A DNA stretch of 64,000 nt from the NCBI RefSeq assembly GCF_012641745.1, contig NZ_WEHZ01000030.1, positions 1 to 64,000 of the forward strand, given 5' to 3'. How positions within the stretch are numbered: position 1 is the first letter of the stretch; each line of letters begins with the position of its first letter. Of this stretch, positions 62,843 to 64,000 are shown one piece after another. A model generated the notes under the pieces. It saw only the letters and a program-made list of their open reading frames with translations. It had not been told where the DNA came from and ran no database searches. The position numbers were made by a program, and so were the translations under genes. Source of the DNA: Pseudoalteromonas peptidolytica (GTDB lineage: Bacteria > Pseudomonadota > Gammaproteobacteria > Enterobacterales > Alteromonadaceae).

Positions 62843-64000
62843 AATAACTCAATGTCGCCAGAGTCATCTTCTGGTGTATCCTTGTTATGCTTGTCGCTAA
62901 CTGTGGTGAGTCGAGAGGTATCTTTTCTTAGGTCAAGCTCGGGGGTAAAGTCAGAGATTTTAAAAATTGACAACTTTTCATGGATGCTTTGTGACAGAGC
63001 AATAAGATCTTGATTAGAAACTGCTTGTATCTTTGTGCTGGATAGTGCATCTGAGTTGAGTAACACAACGGACTCTATACTTTCTTGTGCGGCATCTGAT
63101 GCTTGTTTTTGTTCACCTACTTGCTGATGAATATCGTGAGACATCTCATTGATAAACAACATCGCATTTTCGATTTCATCCACCTCTTTTGTCGAAGCTT
63201 CGCTGAGCTTGACGGTGTTGTCTGTCTCTTTGAGTGCGGCCTGCATTAAAGCATAGACAGAATCTGTCCCGGATTGGATTTTACTAATAACTTGGCTAAC
63301 CTCCCTTGTAGAGTGGCTGGTTCTTGCTGCAAGATTTCTAACTTCATCAGCTACTACGGCAAAGCCTCGGCCAAGCTCACCTGCCCGAGCAGCCTCTATT
63401 GCAGCGTTTAGGGCTAGCAGGTTTGTCTGCTCAGCAATACCATTTATGACTTCAAGAACAGAGCTTATTTCATTACTATCAGTTTTGAGGATCTCAATTT
63501 GTTCACTGGTTTTTTTTATATTTTCAGCGAGGATAAGCAAGCTATCTTGGCTTTTGTCTGTATCTACTCGGGTTTTCTTCACCGCTATAGTGGCATTTTC
63601 AACAGACGTATAAATTTGCTCTAAACTGGTATCTAAACGTGCCGATATCTCCAGCATGGACTGAATCGAAGTGGCTAAATATTCACCGTGCGTATGCTGT
63701 AAGGTGGCTTTTTGTGTCATCGACGCATACGTGTCTCGTAAACTATCTGCCATCGGGTGCAGTCGAGCTGAAGATGCGTAAACCTCACTGATAATGTGCT
63801 CAATTACAGCAAAGCAGTCATTCATTAACAAGCAGGGCTTGGGCGTTTTTTGGCTTTTTTCATCAAATCGATAAGTTAAGTCAACGCAGTTGTCATGCAT
63901 GAAATTGCTGACAAGGTGATCCATATGCTGCTCAGCCGAGGCAATGTTTTTGAGTAACTGAAGCTGGACAAAAGCACTGCACAGCAGCGCAGAAAATATC
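62839..64000 (-). CDS. Methyl-accepting chemotaxis protein (5' truncated by window edge)
   Basis: At least 387 residues of a chemotaxis receptor. The frame is open through to base 64000 without a stop, so the true start is outside the window; the ATG at 63924 is internal. Just before it the frame encodes a hydrophobic stretch (IFSALLCSAFVQLQLL), probably a transmembrane helix. The signalling hairpin is diagnostic: INGIAEQTNLLALNAAIEAA, then RAGELGRGFAVVADEVRNLA. No canonical HAMP is obvious between the hydrophobic stretch and the coiled coil. The C-terminus is acidic and lacks a CheR-binding pentapeptide. Confidence 0.88.
   Translation of the reverse strand, partial: IFSALLCSAFVQLQLLKNIASAEQHMDHLVSNFMHDNCVDLTYRFDEKSQKTPKPCLLMNDCFAVIEHIISEVYASSARLHPMADSLRDTYASMTQKATLQHTHGEYLATSIQSMLEISARLDTSLEQIYTSVENATIAVKKTRVDTDKSQDSLLILAENIKKTSEQIEILKTDSNEISSVLEVINGIAEQTNLLALNAAIEAARAGELGRGFAVVADEVRNLAARTSHSTREVSQVISKIQSGTDSVYALMQAALKETDNTVKLSEASTKEVDEIENAMLFINEMSHDIHQQVGEQKQASDAAQESIESVVLLNSDALSSTKIQAVSNQDLIALSQSIHEKLSIFKISDFTPELDLRKDTSRLTTVSDKHNKDTPEDDSGDIELF

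Noticed and set aside
63922..63924. ATG as the start of the chemoreceptor gene
   Set aside because: The same frame stays open to the window edge and encodes a hydrophobic segment upstream, so the gene continues beyond 64000.

Overview
The window reads as an ordinary chromosomal segment of a marine gammaproteobacterium of the Alteromonadales, most likely Pseudoalteromonas or a close relative. This is inferred from the gene set (a folM-folE-folX block, a hemC-hemDX-hemY block, a lptM-lysA-dapF-DUF484-xerC-yigB block, ubiD-fre) and from moderate GC with Shewanella/Alteromonas-like protein sequences. No prophage, insertion sequence, CRISPR array or plasmid module is visible. Most genes are core or housekeeping. 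The less ordinary material is at gene boundaries and in regulatory DNA.

Layout. 1-360: 3' end of a 23S rRNA gene, a 5S rRNA gene and its terminator. 360-930: no genes; a broken 5S copy carrying two GC-rich insertions, a second terminator, and two inverted pairs of REP-like palindromes. 1055-4333: a small membrane protein, two tandem paralogous lipoproteins, and a fagA-like/fumC pair behind a Fur box set inside a 45-bp palindrome. 4500-11141: a methyltransferase, a DUF482 protein, a secreted lipase-like hydrolase, then an Lrp/AsnC regulator divergent from a two-gene unit (a PrnB-like haem dioxygenase-superfamily protein and a kynureninase-like enzyme), and an MBL-fold hydrolase. 11234-11841: a tRNA-Ser pair with promoter and terminator, and a 48-codon gene candidate with a strong stem-loop. 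12127-18985: lipid kinase, DMT exporter divergent from a MocR regulator, DUF2884, cytochrome c', DUF2721, a TlpA-like lipoprotein and a YqaA-like protein.

19007-22263: folM-folE-folX (tetrahydromonapterin synthesis), nadE and yceH. 22351-29273: a CHASE hybrid histidine kinase, a penicillin-acylase-family enzyme and a membrane diguanylate cyclase. 29431-37801: GNAT-nitrilase fusion, SMR exporter, EamA transporter, MAPEG protein, RluF-like pseudouridine synthase, an SDR reductase, an unrecognised exported protein and a POT peptide transporter. 37885-42518 is the lptM/lysA/dapF/xerC operon, divergent from cyaY. 42994-48505 holds an esterase, a DUF2914 protein with a 13-unit hexanucleotide repeat, and hemC, a fused hemD-hemX and hemY.

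48638-64000: adenosine deaminase, CBS protein, fre, ubiD, a PAS-GGDEF-EAL protein, a Sel1 protein, an M28 aminopeptidase, dbpA, a DnaJ-domain protein, a TPR hybrid kinase and a chemotaxis-receptor gene that runs off the right edge.

The genes supply cofactor routes (haem, monapterin, NAD, ubiquinone), wall and lysine synthesis, and several c-di-GMP and phosphorelay proteins. I did not find a clearly new defence or biosynthetic system. The best leads are the PrnB-like/kynureninase-like/Lrp locus, the Fur palindrome, the hemDX fusion that keeps an internal ribosome-binding site, and the broken 5S copy. Several starts were moved inward from the longest open frame where a better ribosome-binding site exists; these are noted per gene.
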